Part shown: positions 23,755 through 32,602 of the stretch, piece by piece
How the letters are laid out: each line of letters starts with the position of its first letter
Numbering within the stretch: position 1 is the stretch's first letter
NCBI GenBank assembly: GCA_964612185.1
Contig: CAZTCR010000005.1
Span: forward strand, 35,700-99,699
Reading direction: 5' to 3'
Origin: UBA1447 sp964612185
GTDB lineage: Bacteria; Bacillota; Clostridia; Oscillospirales; Acutalibacteraceae
DNA: 64,000 nucleotides
Notes under the pieces: generated by a model
What the model saw: the letters and a program-made list of their open reading frames with translations, nothing else
Database searches by the model: none
Told to the model about the DNA's origin: nothing
Position numbers and translations under genes: made by a program

Positions 23755-23783
23755 ATTTTACACGCTGGCGCAATATTTTGCAA
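23755..23783 (-). promoter_or_regulatory. internal promoter for the EPS kinase gene
   Basis: On the minus strand TTGCAA (23778-23783), 17 bp, TAAAAT (23755-23760). It starts right after the rfbB stop codon and would let the kinase gene be expressed apart from the long EPS transcript. Confidence 0.65.
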
Positions 23784-24842
23784 CTACTTTATTTCGGAGT
23801 ACATCTTATTGTAGTAATTTGCGTAATCACCCGAAACAACATGATCGACCCATAATGCATGATCTAAATACCATTGAATTGTTTCTCTCATCCCTGTTTC
23901 AAAGGTATACTCCGGTTTCCAACCAAGTTGAGTTGTAATTTTTGTGTTATCGATTGCGTAACGCCTGTCATGCCCGGGTCTATCTTTGATGTATTTAATC
24001 AAACCTTCACCTTTCCCGAGTGTCTGAATAATCAGTTTCACAATTTCAATGTTCGCCTTTTCGTTGTTGCCCCCAATGTTGTAGATCTCCCCGTCACGCC
24101 CATTGTGAAGAACGGTATCCACGGCTGAACAGTGGTCTTTAACATGCAGCCAGTCTCTCACTTGCAGCCCATCTCCGTATATGGGCAGGTCCTTTCCTTT
24201 TAAACAGTTGTTTATCATTAGAGGAATTAATTTCTCCGGAAATTGGAAAGGTCCATAGTTGTTGCTGCAGCGCGTTATATTGACAGGCATGCCGAATGTT
24301 TCACTGTATGCCCTGACAATCAAATCAGCGCTTGCCTTGGAGGCGGAGTATGGGCTGTTAGGCAATAGCGGTAAAGTTTCAACAAAAAGACCTTCCGTCC
24401 CCAAAGCGCCGTACACTTCGTCGGTCGAAACCTGCAGGAACTTCACGCCATCTTTGTATTGCCTGCAATACTTGTCCGCGGCGTTTACATTCCATTTTTT
24501 TCTGGCGGCATCAAGCAGAACTTGTGTTCCGATAATGTTTGTGGTCAGAAACACTTCCGGTTCTTCAATGCTTCTGTCAACATGGGATTCAGCCGCGAAG
24601 TTGATAACAAAATCAAAATCATAAAGGTTAAATATTTCCTCAATTTTCTTTCTGTCCCGAATATCCGCTTTAATGAATACATGGCTTTTGTTGTTTTGGA
24701 TGTCCTCCAAATTCTCAAGATTGCCGGCATATGTCAAAGCGTCAACATTAACAATCCTGTAATCCGGATGCTCAATCAGCATCAGTTTCACAAAATTACT
24801 CCCGATGAAGCCGGCGCCTCCCGTTACTAAAACACTTTTCAT
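23784..24842 (-). CDS. rfbB: dTDP-glucose 4,6-dehydratase
   Basis: A 352-residue extended SDR enzyme that converts dTDP-glucose to dTDP-4-keto-6-deoxyglucose. GGAGFIGSNFV binds NAD, the FAAESHVDRSI segment is typical of RmlB, STDEVYGALG gives the active-site Thr/Asp/Glu group, and YSASKASADLIV supplies Tyr and Lys. RCSNNYGPFQFPEKLIP is a clear RmlB hallmark. It follows rfbA by 27 nt in one transcript. Together they supply the common intermediate for the VioA-like aminotransferase and the RfbC/RmlD-like enzymes of this locus. Confidence 0.95.
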   Translation of the reverse strand: MKSVLVTGGAGFIGSNFVKLMLIEHPDYRIVNVDALTYAGNLENLEDIQNNKSHVFIKADIRDRKKIEEIFNLYDFDFVINFAAESHVDRSIEEPEVFLTTNIIGTQVLLDAARKKWNVNAADKYCRQYKDGVKFLQVSTDEVYGALGTEGLFVETLPLLPNSPYSASKASADLIVRAYSETFGMPVNITRCSNNYGPFQFPEKLIPLMINNCLKGKDLPIYGDGLQVRDWLHVKDHCSAVDTVLHNGRDGEIYNIGGNNEKANIEIVKLIIQTLGKGEGLIKYIKDRPGHDRRYAIDNTKITTQLGWKPEYTFETGMRETIQWYLDHALWVDHVVSGDYANYYNKMYSEIK

Positions 24843-24869
24843 TATTTAAAAGCCTCACTTTTCTTTCAG

Positions 24870-25736
24870 TTATTCTTCCGATAGAGATAATATATATTGA
24901 CCGTAATCTGTCATTTTTAAACTTTCACCAATCGCTTTAAACTGATCCTTATTGATAAACCCTCTTCTCCATGCGATCTCTTCTATGCATGCAATATAAA
25001 AACCCTGTCTGGATTGAACCGCCTCCACATATTCCGCGGCTTTCAGCATACTCTCCGGATTGCCTGTATCAAGCCAAGCCATTCCTCTGCCAAGCAAAAC
25101 CACATTCAGCTCACCCTTTTCAAGGTAAGCGTTGTTTACAGCGGTAATCTCTATTTCTCCCCGTACCGACGGTTTCACACTTTTCGCGATGCCGACCACC
25201 TTATTATCATAGAAATATAGGCCCGGCACCGCGTAATGTGATTTTGGGTTTTCCGGTTTTTCTTCGATCGAAAGAACTTTTTTGTTTTCATCGAACTCGA
25301 CAACGCCGAACGCACAGGCGTCTTTTACAGGGTACCCGAATATTACGGCTCCTTGTTTTTGATTTTTCGCTTTGTTCAAGACTTTGGTGAAGTCCTGGCC
25401 GTAAAATACATTGTCTCCAAGGATTAAACAAACGCTGTCATCCCCGATGAACTCTTCGCCGAGAATAAAAGCATCAGCCAATCCCCTCGGATTTTCTTGA
25501 ATTTTATAGCTAAACTTGACCCCTAATAGCGAACCATCCCCGAGGAGCCTTTCGTAAACAGGAGTGTCTTCCGGTGTTGAGATGATCAGAATTTCTTGAA
25601 TTCCCGCCAGCATCAATACAGAAAGCGGATAATAAATAAGCGGTTTGTCATAGATCGGCAGCAACTGTTTGGATACCGCTTTTGTCATGGGATATAACCG
25701 GGTTCCCTTTCCCCCTGCAAGTACAATTCCCTTCAC
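24870..25736 (-). CDS. rfbA: glucose-1-phosphate thymidylyltransferase
   Basis: A 288-residue nucleotidyltransferase that makes dTDP-glucose from glucose 1-phosphate and dTTP. GGKGTRLYPMTKAVSKQLLP is the nucleotide-binding signature, LGDNVFYG carries the metal-binding Asp, and EKPENPKSHYAVPGLYFYD is the sugar-binding region. The length is typical of RmlA. It lies 11 nt after the aminotransferase gene and 27 nt before rfbB. First step of the dTDP-sugar branch. Confidence 0.95.
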   Translation of the reverse strand: MKGIVLAGGKGTRLYPMTKAVSKQLLPIYDKPLIYYPLSVLMLAGIQEILIISTPEDTPVYERLLGDGSLLGVKFSYKIQENPRGLADAFILGEEFIGDDSVCLILGDNVFYGQDFTKVLNKAKNQKQGAVIFGYPVKDACAFGVVEFDENKKVLSIEEKPENPKSHYAVPGLYFYDNKVVGIAKSVKPSVRGEIEITAVNNAYLEKGELNVVLLGRGMAWLDTGNPESMLKAAEYVEAVQSRQGFYIACIEEIAWRRGFINKDQFKAIGESLKMTDYGQYILSLSEE

Positions 25737-25747
25737 TTCTTCTCCTC

Positions 25748-26842
25748 CTACTCCTTAATAATTTTACAAATTCTTTCCACATCTTCTAAATCCAAATCTG
25801 AATATAACGGAAGTGTTAAAATCTTAACAGAGATATCTTTTGCTATTGGTGTTAGCATAGAATCAAATTCCCCATTATAGCAAGTCGCCTCGCTTGTTAG
25901 TGGATAAAAGTATTTCCTTGCAAATATATTATCAGATTTCAGTTTGTCAATTATTTGATCTCTAGATTCCTTATATTTATCAAATACAACAGGGAGATAA
26001 GAAAAATTATATTTGATATCTTCTTTTGGTAAAACAACTCTGATTCCTTCAATATTTTCTAGTTGTTCAACATATCTGTAATAAACCCGCTTTCTTTTTG
26101 CAACTTCATCATTAAAATGTCTCAAATTACATATTCCCATTGCTGCTTCAAATTCATTCATTCTAGCATTAGTACCAACAAAATCTATTGTTTCATGGCT
26201 TGTAAATCCAAAATTAATAATATGTTGTATGTTATCACATATTTTTTCGTCTTGAAAAGCAACAATTCCGCCCTCGATTGTATTGAAAACTTTTGTTGCA
26301 TGTAAGCTAAACATTGATGCGTCACCGAACCTGGCAACATTAACACCTTGAAGTTCAACTCCGAAAGCATGAGCTGCATCGTAAATGACGCGTAAGTTAT
26401 ATTTCTTGGCAATTTTATCAATTTTTTGAATGTCACATAAGTGACCATAAACATGAGTTGCTACAATTGCTGTTGTCTGTTCAGTAATTTTTTCTTCAAT
26501 CAAATCAGGGTCAATTGTATAGTCGAGTGGGTTAATATCACAAAATACTGGTTTCAATCTATTTCTAATAATTGAATGTGTTGTTGATACATGTGTAAAA
26601 GGTGTTGTTATTACTTCGCCAGAAAGGTGGAAAGCCTCAATCGCAAGTTCTAAGCCCAAATGACCATTTGCGAATAGGGCGATATTAGGCGCTCCTAAGA
26701 ATTCTATTAGAAGATTCTCAAGTTTAATGTGCTTTACACCTCTGTTTGATAGCCAACGACTATCCCACAATTCTTCAATTTCTTTTGTATACTCTTGAAA
26801 ACTTGGCATAGAAGTCCATGTAACATTAATAGGCTTTTTCAT
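25748..26842 (-). CDS. DegT/DnrJ/EryC1-family sugar aminotransferase, VioA-like
   Basis: A 364-residue PLP enzyme of the sugar 3/4-aminotransferase family. ANGHLGLELAIEA is the PLP phosphate region, YDAAHAFGVE gives the ring-stacking Asp/Ala/His, and SLHATKVFNTIEGG carries the PLP lysine (in ATK). The segments EVITTPFTHVSTTHSI and WDSRWLSNRG resemble VioA, which makes dTDP-4-amino-4,6-dideoxyglucose from the rfbB product. That fits the neighbours rfbA and rfbB. Base composition is clearly more AT-rich than in rfbA/rfbB, as also for the next gene upstream, which suggests recent import of the pair. The exact product sugar is inferred. Confidence 0.8.
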   Translation of the reverse strand: MKKPINVTWTSMPSFQEYTKEIEELWDSRWLSNRGVKHIKLENLLIEFLGAPNIALFANGHLGLELAIEAFHLSGEVITTPFTHVSTTHSIIRNRLKPVFCDINPLDYTIDPDLIEEKITEQTTAIVATHVYGHLCDIQKIDKIAKKYNLRVIYDAAHAFGVELQGVNVARFGDASMFSLHATKVFNTIEGGIVAFQDEKICDNIQHIINFGFTSHETIDFVGTNARMNEFEAAMGICNLRHFNDEVAKRKRVYYRYVEQLENIEGIRVVLPKEDIKYNFSYLPVVFDKYKESRDQIIDKLKSDNIFARKYFYPLTSEATCYNGEFDSMLTPIAKDISVKILTLPLYSDLDLEDVERICKIIKE

Positions 26843-26861
26843 CTCATAATCTCCTTAACTA

Positions 26862-27407
26862 TTAAAAATTGTAATCACTTGAACCTAGCAAAGGTGCATT
26901 TCGATCCTTATCAGATAAGAGAGGATTTTCGATTTCCCAATTAATGCCAATAATGGGATCGTTGTAGCATATTGCTCGGTCTAAACTAGAATCATAGTGT
27001 TCATCGGTCCAATACTGTATTGTAGAATTGTCTTCTAGAGAAACGACGCCATGTGCAAACCCTTTTGGAATAAACATTTGTAGCTTATTTTTTTCAGATA
27101 ATAGCACCATTACATATTTCAAATATGTTTTTGATTCTTTCCTTAAATCCACAGCAAAATCATTAACGCTTCCTGAAGTACATCTGACAATCTTGGCCTG
27201 GGCTTTCGGAGATTTTTGAAAATGCAAACCCCTTATAGTGCCTTTAATTTTTGAAAAAGCTAGGTTTTCTTGAACAGGTGTAAATTTTATACCATTGTTA
27301 TTAAGTTCTTTAGCATTAAAACTTTCATAAAAAAGGCCTCTTTCGTCCTCAAATATGCTCGGCTTTAAAATAAGTACATCTTCAATAAATGTTCTTTCAA
27401 CCTTCAC
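26862..27407 (-). CDS. rfbC: dTDP-4-dehydrorhamnose 3,5-epimerase-like protein
   Basis: A 181-residue cupin of the RmlC family. It reads FEDERGLFYESFNAKEL, QENLAFSKIKGTIRGLHFQ (active-site His in RGLHF), VRCTSGSVNDFAVDLRKES and FIPKGFAHGVVSLED, all RmlC landmarks. The start is GTG at 27407 behind GGAAGGTGA, not the longer open frame to 27467. It is AT-rich like the aminotransferase gene it precedes by 19 nt. It epimerises the rfbB product, or a related keto-sugar, at C3 and C5. Whether it serves rhamnose-type or amino-sugar synthesis is not decided by sequence. Confidence 0.85.
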   Translation of the reverse strand: MKVERTFIEDVLILKPSIFEDERGLFYESFNAKELNNNGIKFTPVQENLAFSKIKGTIRGLHFQKSPKAQAKIVRCTSGSVNDFAVDLRKESKTYLKYVMVLLSEKNKLQMFIPKGFAHGVVSLEDNSTIQYWTDEHYDSSLDRAICYNDPIIGINWEIENPLLSDKDRNAPLLGSSDYNF

Positions 27408-27487
27408 GCTATCACCTTCCAAATACCTATATACCCTATTATTACGGCTACTTCTTCGGGAAGACATCTTTTACAATATAAACAAAA

Positions 27488-28345
27488 TCACAGCAAAACA
27501 GCGGCTACCCTGGGCTCCACACAGCAGCAAAGACGAAGACATACGATTCTGACCCCGCTTGCCCTTTGAGGCCCAACCTTCAAAAAAGTTGCCAGCGCAG
27601 TTGTATTGCCTTGAAGCCCCAGAGGGCCGACATTGCTCTGATTGATTCTATCCGTAATCTCCCGCTCTAAATCGCTCTGAACCCCGAAGTTTCCGTGTAT
27701 CATCGCTTCCAGCATCATCGCGGACGCTTCAAAGTGGCTTCTGCCGATACCGATTGCCGGTACACAGGGAGTACATCCCAACTTGCCGACTTCCTGTGTT
27801 GCCCAATTCACAACTTCATCAATAATAACCGATACTTTATGCTGATGAAAAACACGGTAGGTTTTTCCCCTTATCTCCGGCCCTCCACCCTGCATAAGGA
27901 TGGTCAGGCGTAAAACATCTCCATCGACAAGTTTTATTGTAATTGGCGCTGGCACCAACGCGCCGGAATCTTCATCCAGTCCGCCGGACTGCTCCAACCG
28001 TTCAACATCGTTACCCTTTATTGCCATCGGTCTGCCGGGGAGTGCCCTCAATCCCGTTACAACACCTTTTTGTATAGCTGCCAGCAGTTCACCGCTGACG
28101 GCTCTGTTTTTCCCGACTTCCAGGAATAAATGGGGAATCCCGGTGTCGTCGCAAAGGGGGCTCTTATTTTTTTCCGCCGTAAGCGCGTTTGCCAACAAGT
28201 TTTCTAACACCCATTTTGCCCGCGGGACTGTTTCATTCTCAATAGCCTTTTCATATGCCCGCTTCTGCTCGGAGCTGTATGTCGTCGCTGCCACTATCAG
28301 CGTGTTTTTAACCGCTTCGATTATTGCCGATTGATCTGTCTTCAT
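27488..28345 (-). CDS. class I fumarase/tartrate-dehydratase-type hydro-lyase, alpha subunit
   Basis: A 285-residue Fe-S hydro-lyase alpha-domain protein. SPLCDDTGIPHLFLEVG near residue 62 holds a cluster-type Cys, QGGGPEIRGKTYRVFH is followed by LGCTPCVPAIGIGRSHFEAS (Cys near 191), and the C-terminal RASGVRIVCLRLCCCVEPR carries a four-Cys patch seen in this subfamily. Known members dehydrate malate, tartrate or methyl-substituted acids reversibly through a 4Fe-4S cluster. The matching beta subunit is the next gene upstream (28373). It lies inside an EPS locus and upstream of rfbC by 80 nt, which is unusual for a central-metabolism enzyme; a role in making an acid side group is inferred. Confidence 0.85.
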   Translation of the reverse strand: MKTDQSAIIEAVKNTLIVAATTYSSEQKRAYEKAIENETVPRAKWVLENLLANALTAEKNKSPLCDDTGIPHLFLEVGKNRAVSGELLAAIQKGVVTGLRALPGRPMAIKGNDVERLEQSGGLDEDSGALVPAPITIKLVDGDVLRLTILMQGGGPEIRGKTYRVFHQHKVSVIIDEVVNWATQEVGKLGCTPCVPAIGIGRSHFEASAMMLEAMIHGNFGVQSDLEREITDRINQSNVGPLGLQGNTTALATFLKVGPQRASGVRIVCLRLCCCVEPRVAAVLL

Positions 28346-28372
28346 TTCCGACTCCCCTGCCTTTTCCGTCTG

Positions 28373-28885
28373 TCAATACAGTGTCTTGCCGTGAGCTGCA
28401 ACAATAATAGCCGGGAATCCATCCACCCTTAACAGATGAAGTGCTTCCATCCCTTCCTCAGGGAAAGCTGCTACCGTTTGCTCCAGTATTTTGCTCGACA
28501 ATAAGGCTGTAACCGGCGGCATCGCGGCATAAACGGAATTGTATGTTTGCAGTGTGTCAACCGTTTCCATACTTAAAGACCCTTTGCCAAGATGCAGTTT
28601 GACGCCCGCTTGGGAAAGCGCGGATATGCTGCTTTCGATGTCCTTCTTATTGCTTGATGTGGGGCCGACTCCAGCGGGGCTTACTGCAGTATGGAACATG
28701 ACACTCCCGCATAAATCGATATCGGATTCCACAAGCTCATTTTCATTTATTAAAGCAACCAGTTTCGGCAGCGCAGCGTCACGGCCTGCGTATATATACC
28801 CAGATATTGTTATCATATCGCCTACCGTTAAATCTTTTACAACATCATCGGTAATCGGCGTGAATATATTCTTAATCTTCACCAT
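28373..28885 (-). CDS. class I fumarase/tartrate-dehydratase-type hydro-lyase, beta subunit
   Basis: A 170-residue protein matching the fumarase C-terminal (beta) family. LTVGDMITISGYIYAGRDAALPKL and FHTAVSPAGVGPTSSNKKDIE are hallmark segments, followed by GKGSL and YAAMPPVTALL. It completes the alpha subunit encoded 27 nt downstream. ATG at 28885 follows CGGAGATG-type spacing. As separate chains the two resemble TtdA/TtdB and the split fumarases of anaerobes. Their substrate here is not known. Confidence 0.87.
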   Translation of the reverse strand: MVKIKNIFTPITDDVVKDLTVGDMITISGYIYAGRDAALPKLVALINENELVESDIDLCGSVMFHTAVSPAGVGPTSSNKKDIESSISALSQAGVKLHLGKGSLSMETVDTLQTYNSVYAAMPPVTALLSSKILEQTVAAFPEEGMEALHLLRVDGFPAIIVAAHGKTLY

Positions 28886-28908
28886 CTCCGCTCTGCTGTA
28901 TTGAAAAG

Positions 28909-30039
28909 TTAAAACAGTTTAAAATAATTTGTTTCATCTTCAATTACACCGTATGCTTGCGCTTTCATAAAAATTTTATAAGCCCAGCTGTTGTGGGGTT
29001 TGATTTCATTCATCTTATTAGCCTTTTCACTTTTAACAACCCCGCCGGAAGTGTTCAGAATTTGAACAGCGTCGTTGTATTCCTCTTCGGTAACGGTATG
29101 CATGGCGTTTACATATTTCAGGTGAGTTGGATGGATAATTGTCTTCCCGACAAATCCGTTGGCTTTGTCAATGATGACCTCTCTCAAAAGTCCGTCTATC
29201 GCGGGATTGACAATGTTATTTCTTTTTAATAGCGACTCGTGAATACTGTCTTCCAAGTATAGCGACTTTGTATTCTTATCTGCTAAAAAATATTCCCAAA
29301 CCGGTCCGGAGATAACATAATCGTTGTCTCTGCTGAAAACATTCAAAATATCTTTCAAACAGTCCCTAACCGTAAGTATATCATATATTGTGTAATCAAT
29401 GCCCCTTCTCACCCCAAAACAGGATGAAAAATCCGTCGCACCGACTCTTATATTCAGTGTAATTTCCCTATATCTGTCGATAATATTTCTTACCTGTTTG
29501 AGTTCGCTTTCCCTACTCTCCTTAAAAGCGATTTCTCGCCCTTCCAGAAGCGGCATGGCGTAAATTATATCATCTAATTGATTGTTGAGCTCTTTGAGGC
29601 GGCTAAAATAAACATCACCGTTTTTCGTGCTGAATTTGGGAAATACAATACCGGCAAGCACTTTTGTGTGTTTCGGTTCGAGTTTTTCTGAAATGCTGAA
29701 AAACTGTTCGGGCGAGCGGACTCTAAAGAAAATGAGTGGGATATCTATATCCATTAACAAACCGGAGTCTTTTGCTTCACAAAGCTTATTAAGAAAGTTT
29801 ATGGTGTTTGTTTCCGCTTCAGGCAAGTCTTCTTCTTTAATAGCATCCTCGAAACACATCACCATGGATGTCAACCCAAGCATCTCTTTTTTCATAATAA
29901 CTCTCGCAAAGTCTTTTGTGGCCGGCATATACAATGTCGCGCCAAGGCAATACTGCAGTAGTTGTTTTTCTGTGTGTTTGTCAAATTCAACAGGTTCTTT
30001 GACAAATTTAAATTCCGGTTTGTTTTGATGATGTTTCAT
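28909..30039 (-). CDS. HpcH/HpaI/CitE-like C-C bond lyase (TIM barrel)
   Basis: A 376-residue protein starting at the ATG at 30039 (AGGGAAG upstream; a GTG three codons earlier is possible). LGATLYMPATKDFARV, GLTSMVMCFEDAIKEEDL and IPLIFFRVRSPEQF recall the CitE-like C-C bond lyase family found in tellurite-resistance-associated biosynthetic modules. In those modules it sits with ATP-grasp proteins, and here an ATP-grasp gene ends 35 nt upstream. Acidic residues of FEDA and PLLEGREI fit the Mg-binding Glu/Asp of the superfamily. The substrate is probably an acyl-CoA or keto acid, but this is open. The long C-terminal helix region (KAQAYGVIEDE) is not recognised. Confidence 0.7.
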   Translation of the reverse strand: MKHHQNKPEFKFVKEPVEFDKHTEKQLLQYCLGATLYMPATKDFARVIMKKEMLGLTSMVMCFEDAIKEEDLPEAETNTINFLNKLCEAKDSGLLMDIDIPLIFFRVRSPEQFFSISEKLEPKHTKVLAGIVFPKFSTKNGDVYFSRLKELNNQLDDIIYAMPLLEGREIAFKESRESELKQVRNIIDRYREITLNIRVGATDFSSCFGVRRGIDYTIYDILTVRDCLKDILNVFSRDNDYVISGPVWEYFLADKNTKSLYLEDSIHESLLKRNNIVNPAIDGLLREVIIDKANGFVGKTIIHPTHLKYVNAMHTVTEEEYNDAVQILNTSGGVVKSEKANKMNEIKPHNSWAYKIFMKAQAYGVIEDETNYFKLF

Positions 30040-30073
30040 TGCAGGCACTTCCCTAAATTATTCTCACCAACGG

Positions 30074-31318
30074 TTAAAATGAGGCGTTGAAATAGATGTC
30101 TTTTCTTATGACCGATTTCCCGTTTATGTCGAAAACTTCAAGCGTTTCTATCGCAAGCTTCATTTTTTCGGCAAGTTCCTTCTTGCTGCTGGCTTTTACG
30201 ATGAACGAGCCCACACGATTACGGCTTGCTAAATCTGCGTCTATTTCTGATCCCATTATTTTCAAAGAATAAAATTCTTCGATTATCTTGTTTTCAATCA
30301 GTTCCTCATATCCTGCTATTCTTCCAAATATACAGGGCAGTGTGTGGATGTTGATTTCCGAAAAATACGCTTTGGGTTCGGAATACACTATTTTTGTTTG
30401 TTCACCCAGGTAAGAGTCAACCGTCGCATTCAATATATCGAAGCCTGTACTCAGTTTTACGGTTCTGAAACTCATGCCTCCCCCCACTCTCGGAGCAAAT
30501 TCTATTACATCAATACTGTCTCCGTTTACAACTGTTTGTATCAGCAAAGAGGTATTTTCCAGATTAAAAGCAGCTGCAATCTGGTTTGCTATATGCGTTA
30601 AAGTGTTTTTAGCGGTCAGGGATATTTCAGCAGGAACTAAAGTATGAAAATGTTGCATCACCATTTTTTTGTCATCTTTAATTTGGAATCTTTGTCGAAG
30701 CATAATCAAATGAGCTTTCCTATTTTGTACAAAGCATACTGCGTCAATATCTTTACCTTCTTTATACTCCTCAATTATTGCTGTGCCGGCTCTGCTTATC
30801 TTTATCGCTTCTTCCAGATAGTCTTTCAGTTCGGCAAAATTTCTCGCCTTTTTTACTCCCTTTGAGCCGTTGCTGTCAGCGGGCTTGACGACAACAGGAA
30901 ATCCCAGATCCAACTTTTCGGGCACCGTTTTATCGTCAATGAAAATATATTTTGATGTCGGAATCATATTCTCCGCCATCTTTTTTTTCATTAAGCCCTT
31001 ATCCGTGACGCTCAACGCTGTTTCATAGCTGTATGGCGCAGGTAACCCCAACTTTTCGGCGACATAACAGGCCGTTATGTTTGCCTGATCCACACATGCA
31101 CTGATGACAAGCTTAGCGCCCGTTTCTTTTGCGATTTGTAATACCTTTTCCATATCAAGCGTGCTTTCACGAATATGTTCGTCCGCAATGTTTTTTGCCG
31201 GTGGATTCTCGTAATAATCGATAAGGATAGTATAGTATCCTCTTTTGTTTAGGTTGTTTATCAGTTCTTTATGTGGATTGGTGCCGCCAAGCACAATGGC
31301 TTTTGGTTTGTTTTGCAT
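30074..31318 (-). CDS. ATP-grasp carboxylate ligase
   Basis: A 414-residue ATP-grasp protein. An N-terminal Rossmann-like domain (AIVLGGTNPHKELINNL) precedes the ATP-grasp fold: FPVVVKPADSNGSKGVKKA is the flexible glycine-rich loop, GTAIIEEYKEGKDIDAVCF binds adenine, and VIEFAPRVGGGMSF carries the Mg-binding Glu and Arg. Such enzymes activate a carboxylate as acyl phosphate and join it to an amine, thiol or other carboxylate. It lies 35 nt before the CitE-like gene; together they could make and then couple an organic acid. A possible transcription start lies in the gap upstream. Substrates are unknown. Confidence 0.8.
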   Translation of the reverse strand: MQNKPKAIVLGGTNPHKELINNLNKRGYYTILIDYYENPPAKNIADEHIRESTLDMEKVLQIAKETGAKLVISACVDQANITACYVAEKLGLPAPYSYETALSVTDKGLMKKKMAENMIPTSKYIFIDDKTVPEKLDLGFPVVVKPADSNGSKGVKKARNFAELKDYLEEAIKISRAGTAIIEEYKEGKDIDAVCFVQNRKAHLIMLRQRFQIKDDKKMVMQHFHTLVPAEISLTAKNTLTHIANQIAAAFNLENTSLLIQTVVNGDSIDVIEFAPRVGGGMSFRTVKLSTGFDILNATVDSYLGEQTKIVYSEPKAYFSEINIHTLPCIFGRIAGYEELIENKIIEEFYSLKIMGSEIDADLASRNRVGSFIVKASSKKELAEKMKLAIETLEVFDINGKSVIRKDIYFNASF

Positions 31319-31636
31319 TTTTGTTTCCCTTCAACATAAATATATTTTGTCACAGGCATCGAACAAAGGGCAATCGTTATTTAATACACAATCGGATTGT
31401 TTTTTCGGTTAACCTTTTGTTTCAGCTGAGTCTTTTCTGATACTCGTTTTCGAAAAACCAATAATACGATTGGTTATCATGCTAACAGCATACAAGTTGC
31501 ACTACAAAATTATAACTTTCTGTCGGCTAACTATCATTAATATCGCATCGTCATCAACAAGGTTCTTGGCCGGTATATTAGCTTGTTAACCTGGTTTTGG
31601 GGCAAATCAGTTTTACGGCTGTTTTCTTCTGTTCAT
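31319..31636 (-). other. 318-bp AT-rich gap with terminator-like inverted repeat
   Basis: The longest gap inside the EPS locus. AACCAAT and ATTGGTT (31456-31475, 6-nt loop) form a perfect 7-bp stem; on the minus strand a T-run follows, so it may end transcripts from the U32-like gene. A weak promoter-like pair TTGTTC (31361-31366), 16 bp, TATATT (31339-31344) precedes the ATP-grasp gene. No open reading frame is supported. It may be a joint between two independently acquired blocks. Confidence 0.4.
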
Positions 31637-32530
31637 TTAATAGAATGAACCTTTTTTTGAACAAATTGCATCGGGGAAATAGCAATCTATGACTCTCTTC
31701 ACCAGCATCACTTGTTTCGCCCTCTTTTTTGCGTCGTCGACTGAAGATTCCCAGCTGTGTGTTTTAGCGACGGATCCCCCTGTTTTTAGATATATCGGTG
31801 CGGCTATCCTTATCATTTCCGGTACTTCGTAATGGCGGATAAACCCACCGGAAGAAGCCGGATTTTCGGTATGGATATCTATCGGAATATCTGATGCCTG
31901 TCTCATAGAGGCGAGCATTTGAAGCTGTATGTCCCTGACCGGGTTGATTGAATTAGCGCCGATACTCTCGAGCATTCTGGCTGAGCAGGGGTTGCCATGA
32001 CCGCAATGTGCTGATACCTTAAATTTGCACTCTGGAGGGATTTCCCCCTGTTTGCGCATTTCATTGAGTATCCACAAACATCCTTCATCATAAATCAGAA
32101 AAGCCCGGCAGCCAAAAGATACTGCTCTTTTAACATCTTCTATGGCCCTGACAATTTGTTCCTGCCCCCGCAACCTGTAGCCCATTCTTTGCCCTTCTTC
32201 GGTATGAACGGATGCACTTGTATCATAGGTTGCCCTGGGTCCTATTGCCAGTACCAGTTCGACTGCCCACTTTTTCGCTAACTCAGTCATTTGGCAGATC
32301 TCATCATCAGAAAGAAGCATAATACCCTTTGTCTGCGTGACGCGGTGAATGGCGATATTGTATTGGTCCATTTCTTCAAGCAAAGCTTTCATGGTGCCCG
32401 GTCCCTGAATTCCGGGAACTTCAAATCTGTATTGTGCTCCATCTGAAAATCTTTTTATTGATGTCGATAGGCTATAATCATCTCCCTCAGGCATCCCGAT
32501 TTTTTTTAGAAAAATTCTGGTTTCGTCCAT
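31637..32530 (-). CDS. peptidase-U32-like TIM-barrel protein
   Basis: A 297-residue protein from the ATG at 32530 (GAGAGGGTG upstream; a GTG at 32542 is also in frame). The segment VSAHCGHGNPCSARMLESIG followed by NSINPVRDIQLQMLASMRQA and DIPIDIHTENPASSGGFIRHYE is the recognisable core of a small family annotated as U32-like peptidases, folded as TIM barrels. C/H residues in AHCGHGNPC suggest metal or cofactor binding. True peptidase activity is doubtful; U32 relatives often modify RNA or small molecules. It lies 72 nt after the ThDP-decarboxylase gene in the same run, so it is probably part of the same acid-processing cassette. Confidence 0.6.
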   Translation of the reverse strand: MDETRIFLKKIGMPEGDDYSLSTSIKRFSDGAQYRFEVPGIQGPGTMKALLEEMDQYNIAIHRVTQTKGIMLLSDDEICQMTELAKKWAVELVLAIGPRATYDTSASVHTEEGQRMGYRLRGQEQIVRAIEDVKRAVSFGCRAFLIYDEGCLWILNEMRKQGEIPPECKFKVSAHCGHGNPCSARMLESIGANSINPVRDIQLQMLASMRQASDIPIDIHTENPASSGGFIRHYEVPEMIRIAAPIYLKTGGSVAKTHSWESSVDDAKKRAKQVMLVKRVIDCYFPDAICSKKGSFY

Positions 32531-32602
32531 CGTTATTTTCACCCTCTCAAAATTATAATAATAGATTTTTTATGTTACAGGCTTATAATCCTCAACAGAT
32601 TT

